Assembly (NCBI GenBank): GCA_964587155.1
Contig: CAZPKF010000012.1
Location: 1-64,000 of the forward strand
Length of the DNA: 64,000 nt
Direction of reading: 5' to 3'
Origin: Hallerella sp964587155
GTDB lineage: Bacteria > Fibrobacterota > Fibrobacteria > Fibrobacterales > Fibrobacteraceae
Shown: positions 53,435 to 61,678 of the stretch, piece after piece
Numbering within the stretch: position 1 is the stretch's first letter
Layout of the letters: each line of letters begins with the position of its first letter
The notes under the pieces: model-generated
The model's input: the letters and a program-made list of their open reading frames with translations, nothing else
Database searches by the model: none
Told to the model about the DNA's origin: nothing
Made by a program: the position numbers and the translations under genes

Positions 53435-54397
53435 TTAACCGATGGGGCGCTTCCGCGCGATTTCGTAAAGTCCCAAGGAAAGCGCCACGGACGCATTATA
53501 AGATTGCGCATCGGGCATCATCGGAATGCGGAGAATGTCTGAGCATTGTTTCGCGATAAAGGGCGGAAGTCCGGCGTCTTCGCCGCCGACAGCAAGGACG
53601 ATGCGGTCTCCGAACGGATAATCGACAAGGGAAACTTCTGTCGCGGCATCAAGTCCTAAAATTTGGTAACCAGCCTGTTTGAGTTCTCCGATGGTTGCTT
53701 CGAGATTTTCCGGGCGGCAGAGGCGGAGCTTGTCGATGGCGCCGGTGGAAGCCCGGGCGACAGTCGGCGTGAGTCCGCACATTCCTTTAGACGGCATCAG
53801 AAAAATGTCTGCGCCAAGCCCTAGCGAAGAGCGGATGCACGCGCCAAGGTTTCGCGGGTCTTCGATGTTTGTCGCAATCACGACCAGTTTGCGTTCGCCC
53901 TTTTCTTCTGCTTCGAAAAATTCCTGTTTGACATCGTCCCATTTCAATAATTCCTTTTCGTTGCAAAGGGCGACAACGCCCTGATTTGGAACGGCGTAGG
54001 AATCGAGAATGCGGGCTTCGACCTGTTGCACGTGAATCCGGTTCTTTTTTGCCAACTTCTGTAGGGAATAGAGTTTGGGGTTGCCTGAATTGTGACGGAA
54101 AAGCACCCGGTGGACTTTCATCGGGGAATTTTGCAAAAGTTCTGTCACTTCGCGGATACCGCCAACGGCTGTTTGCGGAGCACTGTCGGAGTCGCCTATG
54201 GATAGCTTCACCTGGGATGGGCGCGGGCGCGCTTCCGCGTTCTCTTCAAAGCGCGGTTTTTCGAATTTTGGAGAACGTCCGTAAGCGAAGTCGCGGCGCG
54301 GCCTGCTTTCGCGATCCTGCGCAAAGGAACGCCCTTCTGGGAACGGGTGACGTTCGTCTTGTTCACGGCGAGCATTAAACGGTTGCTTTTTCCACAT
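53435..54397 (-). CDS. SpoU-family (TrmH/RlmB-like) 2'-O-ribose RNA methyltransferase
   Basis: A 320-aa SPOUT methyltransferase. The trefoil-knot motifs are clear: NIEDPRNLGACIRSS (motif 1), AVGGEDAGLPP (motif 2) and IPMMPDAQSYNASVALSLGLYE-type motif 3. A substrate-binding domain precedes them. The first 60 residues are Arg/Pro-rich and probably disordered RNA-binding tail. RlmB (23S rRNA G2251) is the closest role, but other rRNA or tRNA targets are possible. Its start overlaps the upstream gene by 23 bp. Confidence 0.88.
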   Translation of the reverse strand: MWKKQPFNARREQDERHPFPEGRSFAQDRESRPRRDFAYGRSPKFEKPRFEENAEARPRPSQVKLSIGDSDSAPQTAVGGIREVTELLQNSPMKVHRVLFRHNSGNPKLYSLQKLAKKNRIHVQQVEARILDSYAVPNQGVVALCNEKELLKWDDVKQEFFEAEEKGERKLVVIATNIEDPRNLGACIRSSLGLGADIFLMPSKGMCGLTPTVARASTGAIDKLRLCRPENLEATIGELKQAGYQILGLDAATEVSLVDYPFGDRIVLAVGGEDAGLPPFIAKQCSDILRIPMMPDAQSYNASVALSLGLYEIARKRPIG

Positions 54398-55067
54398 GGG
54401 GAGTCTCCTTTTCCGGATCGGTTTTCGGGGCTACAATATAGTTCATTGGAATGTCGTGGGGTTTGAGCTCTAGCGGATTTTCGGACACTTGGGCCCGGAA
54501 TGCGACTCCGCATTTGACTGTTTCGGGATGCTTAGAGAGGAACCTGTCGTAATAGCCTTTTCCGTGGCCGTGCCTCCCTCCGTCGCGGGAAAATTTTACT
54601 CCGGGGATTAAAGCGAATGGGATGGGACCCGTGTAAACGGGAAGGTCTTTTCGCGGTTCCTGAACGTGGAATCTGCCTTCGACAAGATCTTTTTCCAAGT
54701 CGCGGATTTCGACAAATTCCATGATTCCGCCATTGAATGTTCTGGGCAGTAAAAGCCTGCCTTCGAGAGCCAATTCCCTCAAGAGGGGTGAAATGTCCGG
54801 TTCGCCTGGCAGCGGATGGAAGGCTGCAACTTTGGCGGCGGAACGGTAGGGGTCAAAATGGCGGATGGCTTGGACTATCCAGCCGTTTTCGTCCGCTCTT
54901 TCGGCATCTTGCATCAGGGAATCCTCCAGGTCGAATTTCATTTTGTACAAACGCCCCTTCCAACGTTTGAATGCGGCGAGTGTCTTTCCGATGTCTTTGG
55001 GCGAAACGAGCGCAAGGGCAAGTACCAGCAGAACGCAAAGTTCTGAAAATCCGATTTCCGCGTTCAC
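54375..55067 (-). CDS. TatB fused to 5-formyltetrahydrofolate cyclo-ligase
   Basis: A 230-aa fusion. Residues 1-53 (MNAEIGFSELCVLLVLALAL, VSPKDIGKTLAAFKRWKGRL, then an amphipathic acidic helix) match TatB: a single membrane helix after IGFSEL, a Pro hinge and a cytosolic helix. Residues about 75-220 are a 5-formyl-THF cyclo-ligase (MTHFS/YgfA) domain with LPRTFNG, PIPFALIPGVKFSRDG and the ATP-binding signature GGRHGHGKGYYDRFL (163-177). The enzyme's usual N-terminal ATP-contacting helix is absent or supplied by the TatB helix. The gene overlaps tatC by 4 bp (ATGA), so it takes the tatB slot in a tat operon. Both halves look intact, with no stop between them. Confidence 0.85.
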   Translation of the reverse strand: MNAEIGFSELCVLLVLALALVSPKDIGKTLAAFKRWKGRLYKMKFDLEDSLMQDAERADENGWIVQAIRHFDPYRSAAKVAAFHPLPGEPDISPLLRELALEGRLLLPRTFNGGIMEFVEIRDLEKDLVEGRFHVQEPRKDLPVYTGPIPFALIPGVKFSRDGGRHGHGKGYYDRFLSKHPETVKCGVAFRAQVSENPLELKPHDIPMNYIVAPKTDPEKETPHVEKATV

Positions 55068-55759
55068 CGGTGCCTCCAGGCGATTTTATAAGCGATGAGG
55101 CTGAGTCCATACAAGGCAGTCAGCGGAAGCGCCATCCAAAAAAGCGAAAGCAGGTCTGGGGGCGTTACGATGGCGGAAAAAAGTACGATGAGGAAGAGGA
55201 CTATCCGAAAATGCCGCATGGGAAAATTCCTGTCGGCGATTCCTGTCCGGGCAAAAAATGCGGCGAAGACTGGCATCAAAAACGCCACGGCGAACAAAAA
55301 GACAAAACGGAATAAAAAGGAAACATAAGCGTTTTGCGCCCACATTTGCGTTGCGCTTTCGGAATAATTCGCCAAAAAGGAAAGCAAGAGTGGAATGGCG
55401 CAAGAGTAGGCGAAAGCTGCTCCGGTGTAAAATAGCGCGCAGGAAAGGATTAGGGATGTGGCGACGAATTTGCGGCGGTTCTCCCGGATGGCGGGTGCGC
55501 AAAAAGCGTAGGCGTGGTAAAGGAAAATGGGTGCGGAAATCAAAGTGGAAAGCATTCCGGCGAGCTGGAGACTTGCAGAAATTCCTTCGGCGGGGGAGAG
55601 GTTTACCAAAGTTACTGTGTCCGACTGGATGAGCGGATATTTGGCAATGGGCCATAAGATGGGCGCAGCGTAAAAAGCGCATGCGGTGAAAACGCCAAAG
55701 CAGACGAGGCAAACGAGGGCTCGCCACCGGAGTTCCCGAAAATGTTCAGAGATCTCCAT
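55064..55759 (-). CDS. tatC: Sec-independent translocase subunit TatC
   Basis: A 231-aa polytopic protein, the receptor core for twin-arginine signal peptides. It begins MEISEHFRELRWR, the conserved cytosolic N-terminus including the ELR motif. Six hydrophobic helices follow, with the conserved LSPAEGI-type loop (TLVNLSPAEGISASLQLA) and PVFAAFFARTGI. It follows tatA by 15 bp and overlaps the tatB fusion by 4 bp. Confidence 0.93.
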   Translation of the reverse strand: MEISEHFRELRWRALVCLVCFGVFTACAFYAAPILWPIAKYPLIQSDTVTLVNLSPAEGISASLQLAGMLSTLISAPIFLYHAYAFCAPAIRENRRKFVATSLILSCALFYTGAAFAYSCAIPLLLSFLANYSESATQMWAQNAYVSFLFRFVFLFAVAFLMPVFAAFFARTGIADRNFPMRHFRIVLFLIVLFSAIVTPPDLLSLFWMALPLTALYGLSLIAYKIAWRHR

Positions 55760-55774
55760 CGCCTTTTTGCCTGG

Positions 55775-55948
55775 TCAGGTTTTGTCTTGGGGATTGTCTG
55801 TTTTGTCGTCGGGACCTTTTTGCGCCTTGCGAAATTCGCGCAAGGCTTTTCCCAAAGAGGCTCCCAGTTCGGGAATGCGGTGTGCGCCGAAAAGCAGCAA
55901 AACCAGGAAAATGATCAGTAATAATTCGGGAATGCCGATGTTGCCCAT
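55775..55948 (-). CDS. tatA: Twin-arginine translocase subunit TatA
   Basis: A 57-aa protein, below common annotation length limits. MGNIGIPELLLIIFLVLLLFG forms the membrane helix, with the FG hinge and RIPELGASLGKALREFRKAQKG as the amphipathic helix, and an acidic tail. This is textbook TatA. It starts 6 bp after the ribonuclease D stop and precedes tatC, giving the order tatA-tatC-tatB. Confidence 0.92.
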   Translation of the reverse strand: MGNIGIPELLLIIFLVLLLFGAHRIPELGASLGKALREFRKAQKGPDDKTDNPQDKT

Positions 55949-55954
55949 AAGTCC

Positions 55955-57088
55955 TCACGGGTGCAGATTTTGATGCAAAATGTCGTTCCAAATGTTGCGT
56001 TGCCAATTCAAAAAATGAGCGGCATCGTAACGGTCGTTCCAAGTCGTCCCTATGGGAGAGGCGAGAGAAATGAGCTGCGAGCGGTTTGCGAGCATCGCCG
56101 CATCCAGATTCAAATCTTTGGCGCGTTCGTTTCGCCATTCTTTGAGGGTGTCGATGAGATCGCCGTCGGGACAGAATTCTGGAGGTGGAACCCGTTGATT
56201 CATTTCGGGCCATTCCGATTCGGGAATTTCCATCGCTTTCTGGAGCATTTCCAAAAAATCCGCACGGCGGTCCCCGGTAAAATTTCGGGGCAATTTGGGG
56301 AGAAATTCTTCGCGGACATTGGGGAACGAATAGGTCGCAGACCGGACTATTGCCAGCATAAGCTCGTTTCCGAATACTTTATAGGGAGGCCTGTCCAATT
56401 TTTCGGCTTCTTTTTCGCGCCATTCCCAAACGTGCTTTAAAATGTTGAGCGACTGGGGATGCAATTTGAAGGACCCCGGGATGCGGAATCGTTCCGGATC
56501 TTTCTCTTTGGGTTGCTTGGCTTTTTGAATCAAGTCGTCGCAAGTTTCGATAAGCCAATCGAATTTTCCCTGTTCTTTCAACTGTTCACCGAGCTTTGCG
56601 CAAAGTTCGTGCAAATAAAACGTGTCGTGTATTGCGTATTCGCACATGTCCGCCGGAAGCGGGCGAATGGTCCAATCGGATTTTTGATTGTCCTTGGGCA
56701 AATCGATTCCAAAATATTTGCGGACAAGGCTTGCGTAACCAAGCGCACTTTCTCCCAAAAATTTAGCGGCGATCATCGTGTCGAAAACATGGGCTGGTGA
56801 AAAGTGGAATCGGTGCCACAGCATGCGCAAATCGTAATCGGATCCGTGCAAAATCAGATTGTTCATCGCACGGGTTTTGAAAAGTTTTGGAATGTCGATG
56901 GGAGCGAAAGGGTCAACGATGTAACAATGGTCGCCGATGGTTATCTGTATCAGACAAAGGCGAACCGTGTAATGATACATGGAATCCGCTTCGGTGTCGA
57001 CTGCCGCGATTTCGTAGTGGGAAAGGTCTTGGAGCAATTTTTCCAAGGAGTCTTCGTCGGCGACAAGAATGTACGGGTCGTTTTTCAT
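55955..57088 (-). CDS. rnd: Ribonuclease D
   Basis: A 377-aa 3'-5' exoribonuclease that trims tRNA and small RNA ends. The DEDDy exonuclease residues appear in AAVDTEADSMY (D, E), LHGSDYDLRML (D) and CEYAIHDTFYLHEL (Y, D). An HRDC domain follows (RPPYKVFGNELMLAI). The start MKNDPYILV is chosen; 13 upstream codons are unlikely to be translated. It leads the tat operon. Confidence 0.92.
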   Translation of the reverse strand: MKNDPYILVADEDSLEKLLQDLSHYEIAAVDTEADSMYHYTVRLCLIQITIGDHCYIVDPFAPIDIPKLFKTRAMNNLILHGSDYDLRMLWHRFHFSPAHVFDTMIAAKFLGESALGYASLVRKYFGIDLPKDNQKSDWTIRPLPADMCEYAIHDTFYLHELCAKLGEQLKEQGKFDWLIETCDDLIQKAKQPKEKDPERFRIPGSFKLHPQSLNILKHVWEWREKEAEKLDRPPYKVFGNELMLAIVRSATYSFPNVREEFLPKLPRNFTGDRRADFLEMLQKAMEIPESEWPEMNQRVPPPEFCPDGDLIDTLKEWRNERAKDLNLDAAMLANRSQLISLASPIGTTWNDRYDAAHFLNWQRNIWNDILHQNLHP

Positions 57089-57601
57089 CAAAGGGAAATA
57101 TAGACAAAATTTGAAATGGGTGGGCATCCGTGAAAAAGGGATGAGCGAAAAGGAGGTGCATTCTGCAAGTTTTGTCGTGAAGCGTCCAATTGCTATAACA
57201 AGAACCTGATTGCAAAGACTTTCCGTAAAACAAAACAGAAATTCTTTTGATAAAAACGGGAAAAGAGAATGCTTATTTTGAGCCTCTGTTCCGGAGTGGG
57301 ATTCGCATGCAGCCGTAATCCGATTAACTTTTTTACAGTTTAACGAAAGAGCTTCTTGATAGAGGATTCACAAATTACTTTCGTTTATATGAAAAAAGGG
57401 ATGATTTGAACAGAAAGTTGCTGGAATAAACTTTTTGGCGATTATGTCAAAACGAAGTTCACATTGTTTGCCAAATGGCAGGAGTCAACAGGGGCAAAGG
57501 AAATCGGCAGAGGCTCTCTGCTGCATCTGTGCTAATGTTTCCGTCAACGAAGTGTCGGTATAAACCGTGTTGTGAAGGATTAATTCATTTTGATTTTTTA
57601 T
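57089..57601. other. Gene-poor stretch at the edge of accessory patch B
   Basis: About 510 bp upstream of rnd that holds its promoter region. No reliable coding sequence, repeat or RNA is seen. It ends where the hydrolase relic begins. Confidence 0.5.
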
Positions 57602-57876
57602 TTAACATTGGCGGAAAGATTTTATCCATTCATCCAGAAAATCCATCTGTTCTTTGGTGTGAAACCAATGTTCACCGTTTTTCATCACGGTGCGTTTTGC
57701 ACCGATTTCGCTTGCGAAATTTGAAATCGTTTCAAGCGAAGTCAGAGTGTCGTTTTCTCCGTATAAAATGCAAGTTGGAATTTGCCTGCGGATTGGATTT
57801 TCTTACTCGTAGCACAAATATTCCCACGAAAGAGTCTCGCCAAAATCTGTGGGAATTTCACGCTTATCAAAAAAAT
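57602..57876 (-). pseudogene. 3' remnant of an alpha/beta hydrolase
   Basis: The minus strand reads KREIPTDFGETLSWEYLCYE, stop, ENPIRRQIP, then TCILYGENDTLTSLETISNF and GEHWFHTKEQMDFLDEWIKSF before the final TAA at 57602. YGENDTL (acid residue turn) followed by GEHWF (catalytic His) is the usual end of an alpha/beta hydrolase. An in-frame TAA interrupts it, and its 5' part ends close to the stop of the DUF5131 gene, so the front of the hydrolase is gone. Confidence 0.6.
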
Positions 57877-57899
57877 AAAATGCTGATTTGGCTAATATG

Positions 57900-58643
57900 T
57901 TATCCGAAATTTTGTTCCAGCTCGTGCTGAATTTCTTCTGCCCGTTTAATTTGTTCGTTCAAATTCCATTTGCCAATGTTGATTCCGTTTTTCAAAAATA
58001 GAGAGCCGCATTGATGGAAGTAGAATTCAATATTCCTTTCTTTGGCTTCTAAGAATAAATTTTTCACCCACTCATATCGGATGGGCCGCACGTCCGTCTT
58101 GGGAGCCATTTCTCCGCCGACATTCACGCATTTGATAAGCCCCGTGTCCAGATATTTTCCGAGTGATATCGGGGCTATCAGCGGAGAACAAAAAACTTCC
58201 CGATGTTTTAATGGCGCGTCTAAAAAGTGGGGAATGCGCTTGTCGGCCATTTCCTGATTTTCAATGGAAATGCTCAGGTGCAATTGTTCCCAGCCTTCGC
58301 CCCAGTCGGAAGGCAGGCAATCTTTTATTCTTTCTGGCCGCTTTGTAGTGGCGACAAAAATGCAGTCATTTCTGCGGCGGATAAAATCCCAACAGCCTTC
58401 GCGCCATTCATCCGCTTCTTCAATGAAAAAATCAGATGAAAAACAAAGTTTAACCAAGGAATGGGGAGGACAATCTTTGTCTTTCAGTTCGTAGGTTGTT
58501 TTTCCTTTGGTGATGACGGTTGTGTCCCTTCCGTAGCGCTTGTCCATTTTGTAGACGAAACAGTTTTTGCAGCCTGGACTTGCTCTTTTGCATCCATGCC
58601 ACGGATTCCAGGGAATTGCTTTCTCTATTTCGGTATTTTGCAT
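57900..58643 (-). CDS. DUF5131 (phage Gp37/Gp68-like) protein
   Basis: A 247-aa protein beginning with the family signature WNPWHGCKRASPGCKNCFVYKM. The cysteine spacing C-x6-C-x2-C is a probable Fe-S or metal site, reminiscent of a radical-SAM layout. Later blocks are FVATTKRPERI, HLSISIENQEMADKRIPHFL and KCVNVGGEMAPKTDVRPIRYEWV. The family is common on phages and islands, with unknown activity. AAGGAA precedes the ATG. It lies in an accessory patch and abuts a truncated hydrolase, consistent with acquisition. Confidence 0.85.
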   Translation of the reverse strand: MQNTEIEKAIPWNPWHGCKRASPGCKNCFVYKMDKRYGRDTTVITKGKTTYELKDKDCPPHSLVKLCFSSDFFIEEADEWREGCWDFIRRRNDCIFVATTKRPERIKDCLPSDWGEGWEQLHLSISIENQEMADKRIPHFLDAPLKHREVFCSPLIAPISLGKYLDTGLIKCVNVGGEMAPKTDVRPIRYEWVKNLFLEAKERNIEFYFHQCGSLFLKNGINIGKWNLNEQIKRAEEIQHELEQNFG

Positions 58644-58682
58644 AGGATAGATTCCTTCAAAATTTTATTCAACATATCTTAG

Positions 58683-59351
58683 TCAAGTTTCTGATTTGGA
58701 AATATACCGCAGCGTTAATTTTCGAACAAATTTCTGTAAAATGGCGAGAATTTGACCAACGCAAATAGCAGAAGCGATGGTGGCAAATCCAAAACCGATG
58801 TTGCGGTGGGCGAACAGGAGGCTTATCAGCAGGGATATTCCCACGCAAGAAATGTCGTAGGCGATTTTTACCGATCCCAGATTTTTCTTTGTCGCACGGC
58901 TAATAGCTTGGACTGTTCCTGTGGGAGGGTCGGGCACCAGGCGCGCACTGACAATTGACAAGATTCCCAGTGCGGTAAAAAATAAGCTTCCACACAGAAA
59001 TGTACAGCGGCCGAAGAATGTCTCTGGCGAGGGAATCAAGGAATCCCACAAATCGATGACTAGCCCAAAGATCAAGGATACGGGTAGTTGAATGAATATT
59101 CCCGAATAGTGTTTTCTAGGACTGATGAGCAGTTGAATGAAGATGTTTACTAGATAAAAAAAGAGGCTGAGGGTTCCCAATGTCAGCGGAATAAAATGGG
59201 AAATGACGTAAGGAATGCTGTTGATGGGAGAAACTCCCATTTCGCATTTTACACAAAGGACAATTCCGTAACCCAGCAAAAAAACGCCGAGAATGTAAAT
59301 GGAAAGTCTCGAAAATATGGAAACGGACGAGTTTGTCTTGGAATGAAACAT
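58683..59351 (-). CDS. YczE/YitT-like (DUF6198) integral membrane protein
   Basis: A 222-aa protein with about five transmembrane helices (for example LSIYILGVFLLGYGIVLCV and LTLGTLSLFFYLVNIFIQLL). The motif GVSPINSIPYVIS and PPTGTVQAISRATKKNLGSVKIAYDI match the YczE/YyaS/DUF6198 family. Function unknown; possibly a transporter-like protein. It begins 21 bp after the MarR gene and is likely under its control. Confidence 0.8.
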   Translation of the reverse strand: MFHSKTNSSVSIFSRLSIYILGVFLLGYGIVLCVKCEMGVSPINSIPYVISHFIPLTLGTLSLFFYLVNIFIQLLISPRKHYSGIFIQLPVSLIFGLVIDLWDSLIPSPETFFGRCTFLCGSLFFTALGILSIVSARLVPDPPTGTVQAISRATKKNLGSVKIAYDISCVGISLLISLLFAHRNIGFGFATIASAICVGQILAILQKFVRKLTLRYISKSET

Positions 59352-59372
59352 GAAAATTGCCTTTGAAAGAAA

Positions 59373-59849
59373 CTATTTTTCGATGTTTGCCGCATTAAAC
59401 GTTTTCTTGCGCTGATTTCTTGAACCGGTCGCGTTTAAGTTCTGTAATTTTGAGAGGAGTTTCTGTAGGCATCGCTTTTCTTCGCCGGATAAATTGACTG
59501 TAAATAGTTCATCAATTTGGTCGCCGATGCGTTCTAATTCGCTTTGCATTGATTTGGCTTTTTTCGTCAACGAAATTCGCTTACTTCTTGCGTCTTCCGG
59601 GTTGATTCTTTTTAATATGAATCCTTTCTTTTCTAGAACTTCCAATAAGCCTAAAGTTGTCGGGTGCGTGATGGAACAGTGCCTTTCTATGTCTACGATT
59701 CTTGTCTGTTTTTCTTGCTGGGAGTAAAGAAATTTAAGAATCCGATATTGAGATGCAGTCAAATTGCGCGAAGACAAAATGGTGTTGGATATTTTTTCAA
59801 ATTCAAGGGAGGCAATTTTAATCAAAATGGCGATTTTGGGAAGATTCAT
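59373..59849 (-). CDS. MarR-family transcriptional regulator
   Basis: A 158-aa dimeric winged-helix repressor. The recognition part is SQYRILKFLYSQQEKQTRIVDIERHCSITHPTTLG-type helices, and the wing is KGFILKRINPEDARSKRISLTKKAK with the DxRSxR signature. The C-terminal tail is basic. It is the first gene of a two-gene unit with the membrane protein, which it probably represses along with itself. The inducer is unknown. Confidence 0.88.
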   Translation of the reverse strand: MNLPKIAILIKIASLEFEKISNTILSSRNLTASQYRILKFLYSQQEKQTRIVDIERHCSITHPTTLGLLEVLEKKGFILKRINPEDARSKRISLTKKAKSMQSELERIGDQIDELFTVNLSGEEKRCLQKLLSKLQNLNATGSRNQRKKTFNAANIEK

Positions 59850-60037
59850 AGAAATGAATTTTTTTGTAGTTACCTACGAAATTATAGATAAAGAACAAGG
59901 TCTTGGCAATGGGCTGTTCCCAAAAAAAGTTGGACACAACTTTCGGGGTTTTCATGCCATAGGACTCTTTTATCGTTTTTCGGTGGGGCATTGCACGAAA
60001 GAAAATGGTTGAATCAATTGATTTGTAATGGGCGCTT

Positions 60038-60391
60038 ATGTTGTTGCGAAAAAATTCTTTTAGAAATTTTCTGCAAGTAGCGGGATTTTCGACGGAGTTG
60101 CCGAAGTTTGAAATTTTTGCACCAAAGGGCACTAAATGCCTTTACGCCGAACCATTCTCGGCGTACGGCGATCGCGATACTTCGCCAACAACGTGGGACG
60201 GGAAAGAATAGACGAAACTGCTTGGGAAACGCAAAGAATTTGAAGAAATTTTACAGCGCGGAACAAAATTCCGGGTCATTGAAGTCGCATGGGATCCGAA
60301 AGGACCGTGCAAAGAAGGCTGGACGGTAAAAATGGAAATAATAGGGCTGGTGCCTAAACCTTATAAGCCAGGAAATCCTGTAACATATTAA
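60038..60391 (+). pseudogene. ADP-ribosyltransferase-like relic with an in-frame stop
   Basis: The frame reads MLLRKNSFRNFLQVAGFSTEL, then FEIFAPKGTKCLYAEPFSAYG, then TWDGKE, TAG (60209), TKLLGKRKEFEEILQRGTKFR, VIEVAWDPKGPCKEGWTVKM and ends at 60391. The order GFST, PKGTK...FSAYG, EFEEIL-x-RGTKF-x-V is the C-terminal half of ART-type toxins and phage ADP-ribosyltransferases, where E-x-E is catalytic. The N-terminal arginine region is missing. Together with the stop this marks a dead gene. The family call rests on the motif pattern only. Confidence 0.5.
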
Positions 60392-60689
60392 AATCCCGTA
60401 ATACGCAGCGGACAAGTTCTTCACTTCCATAGCAGTGACCTTGCATGCGGTTAGCATAAAGACCGAAAAAGTATTTGTTGTACGGATAGAAATAATTTTC
60501 GGGGAGGTTTATTTTATAGTATTTTGCCGGGTGTTCGACTTCAAGGACAAAATCGTCTAACTTTTTTACTAAATAGTTTAGCTCTCGCGACAGTCTCGAG
60601 AGTTTCGAAGGAATGTCGCTTTGAAAACTTGCCTATGATTTTTTAAAGTAAAATCACCATCCTTCAGGATTGTGTATTTTTTCTTCCAT
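60354..60689 (-). pseudogene. Small gene broken by two frameshifts, convergent with the ART-like relic
   Basis: ATG 60689 follows AAAGGAG with a 7-nt gap. Reading with one A removed from the A run near 60680, and one T added at a T run about 60 bp further, restores one protein of about 111 aa: MEEKYTILKDGDFTLKNHRQ, then SDIPSKLSRLSRELNYLVKK, LDDFVLEVEHPAKYYKINLP, ENYFYPYNKYFFGLYANRMQ and a tail ending FLAYKV. The restored sequence is clearly protein-like. Family unknown. It overlaps the ART-like relic tail to tail by 38 bp. Confidence 0.5.
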
Positions 60690-60778
60690 ATTAAGACTCC
60701 TTTAGTCTGTGAAATTATAAAATTTCTTTCGGAGAAAATGTCGCTATCCGGGAGACATTTTGAAAAGCGTAAATTCAG

Positions 60779-61162
60779 TCAAACGGCGACCTCGGCGAAT
60801 TGGTGACGATGACTATCGCGGAGCAGGCTTTTGAACGCGTGAACTTCCTCCCATTCGAGTCGTGAATCGAAAACGCCCGCCGGGCAAGGTTCGTTTTCAT
60901 CCAGCAGGGTGCCGGAGAAGAACTTGGACGCGTCCATTTTCCCGATCCGGATCGTGTAACCGAAGTCGTAAAAGCCGAGGTTCCACCGAACGAGCTCGAC
61001 GCAGGCAAACGAATTCCCCCGGAGCAGGTCAATTTTAGTGACTTCCCCCTGACATCCACCCATGGTTCTGGTGCAAATGTTGTAACCCTCGGCGAGCAGT
61101 CGGGCGACCGTTTCATGGAAGGCGTTCTCGATTTGGCGGTAGTTGATTTTTGAAAGCGTCAT
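60779..61162 (-). CDS. Hypothetical protein in accessory patch B
   Basis: A 127-aa protein, MTLSKINYRQIENAFHETVA..., with a central CARTMGG-like turn (ICTRTMGGCQGEVTKIDLLRG) and WNLGFYDFGYTIRIGKM. AAGGAG lies 7 nt before the chosen ATG (61162); an 18-codon longer frame lacks a ribosome site. The local GC is higher than in the surrounding broken genes. No family is recognised. An overlapping frame at 60775-61116 is a shadow. Confidence 0.55.
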   Translation of the reverse strand: MTLSKINYRQIENAFHETVARLLAEGYNICTRTMGGCQGEVTKIDLLRGNSFACVELVRWNLGFYDFGYTIRIGKMDASKFFSGTLLDENEPCPAGVFDSRLEWEEVHAFKSLLRDSHRHQFAEVAV

Positions 61163-61316
61163 ATTGTAACTCCTTGATGATGTCCGTGATGTAGAATCAT
61201 TCCGGACGAAAGTCAAACGTCTTCTTCATGTCGCGGTTTTGACTGCCGCAGTCGTCTAGCTGTCGGATGACGTAAACAAAAGTTTTCTGTTTTTCGGAGC
61301 GGAAAAAAAACGGTAA
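61163..61316. other. Short intergenic gap between two accessory remnants
   Basis: About 150 bp holding the leader of the 127-aa gene on the minus strand. I see no repeat or attachment-like site in it. Confidence 0.3.
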
Positions 61317-61677
61317 TTCGCTGCGAGCGTTGATTTTACAAGGGGAAAAAAGATTCTTTCGTCAAATGGTTTAAAACAGTTCGACTCTGTAAGCAGTGAT
61401 AAAACGGTTGCCAATTATATAAGCAATATCTTTTCAAATTTGGGACTTGTCCAGCGAATGGATGAGTTGACCCCTGCTGCGGAATCCTTCTTAAATGCTC
61501 CATCCAAAGAAGCCGTATTTGATATTTTGAAAAACAGAATCTTTGGAATCGAAGAAACGCTATCTTTAATAGAAAGTTCAGACAGTCCGGTATCTGAAAA
61601 CGATGTCCGTACCTATTTGGTGAAAAATTTTGACATTGATTGGGAGAGCAATACGCAGGCTTCGTTCCGTTTTACAA
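61317..61677 (+). pseudogene. Truncated fragment with winged-helix-like segment
   Basis: The open frame without a start reads DFTRGKKILSSNGLKQFDSV, SSDKTVANYISNIFSNLGLV, QRMDELTPAAESFLNAPSKE, AVFDILKNRIFGIEETLSLI and ...VSENDVRTYLVKNFDIDW...FRFTN. LGLV-x(3-7)-LTPAAESFL has the form of a winged helix found in many restriction or defence proteins. The protein-like sequence stops where the convergent xerD gene ends (61679); beyond that the frame is merely antisense to xerD. Both ends are missing, so this is a relic; its parent family is not recognised. Confidence 0.45.
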
Positions 61678-61678
61678 A

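Noticed and set aside
60775..61116. 113-codon minus frame overlapping the 127-aa hypothetical gene
   Set aside because: Ser/Arg/Pro-rich shadow without ribosome site; the other frame has AAGGAG and a balanced composition.
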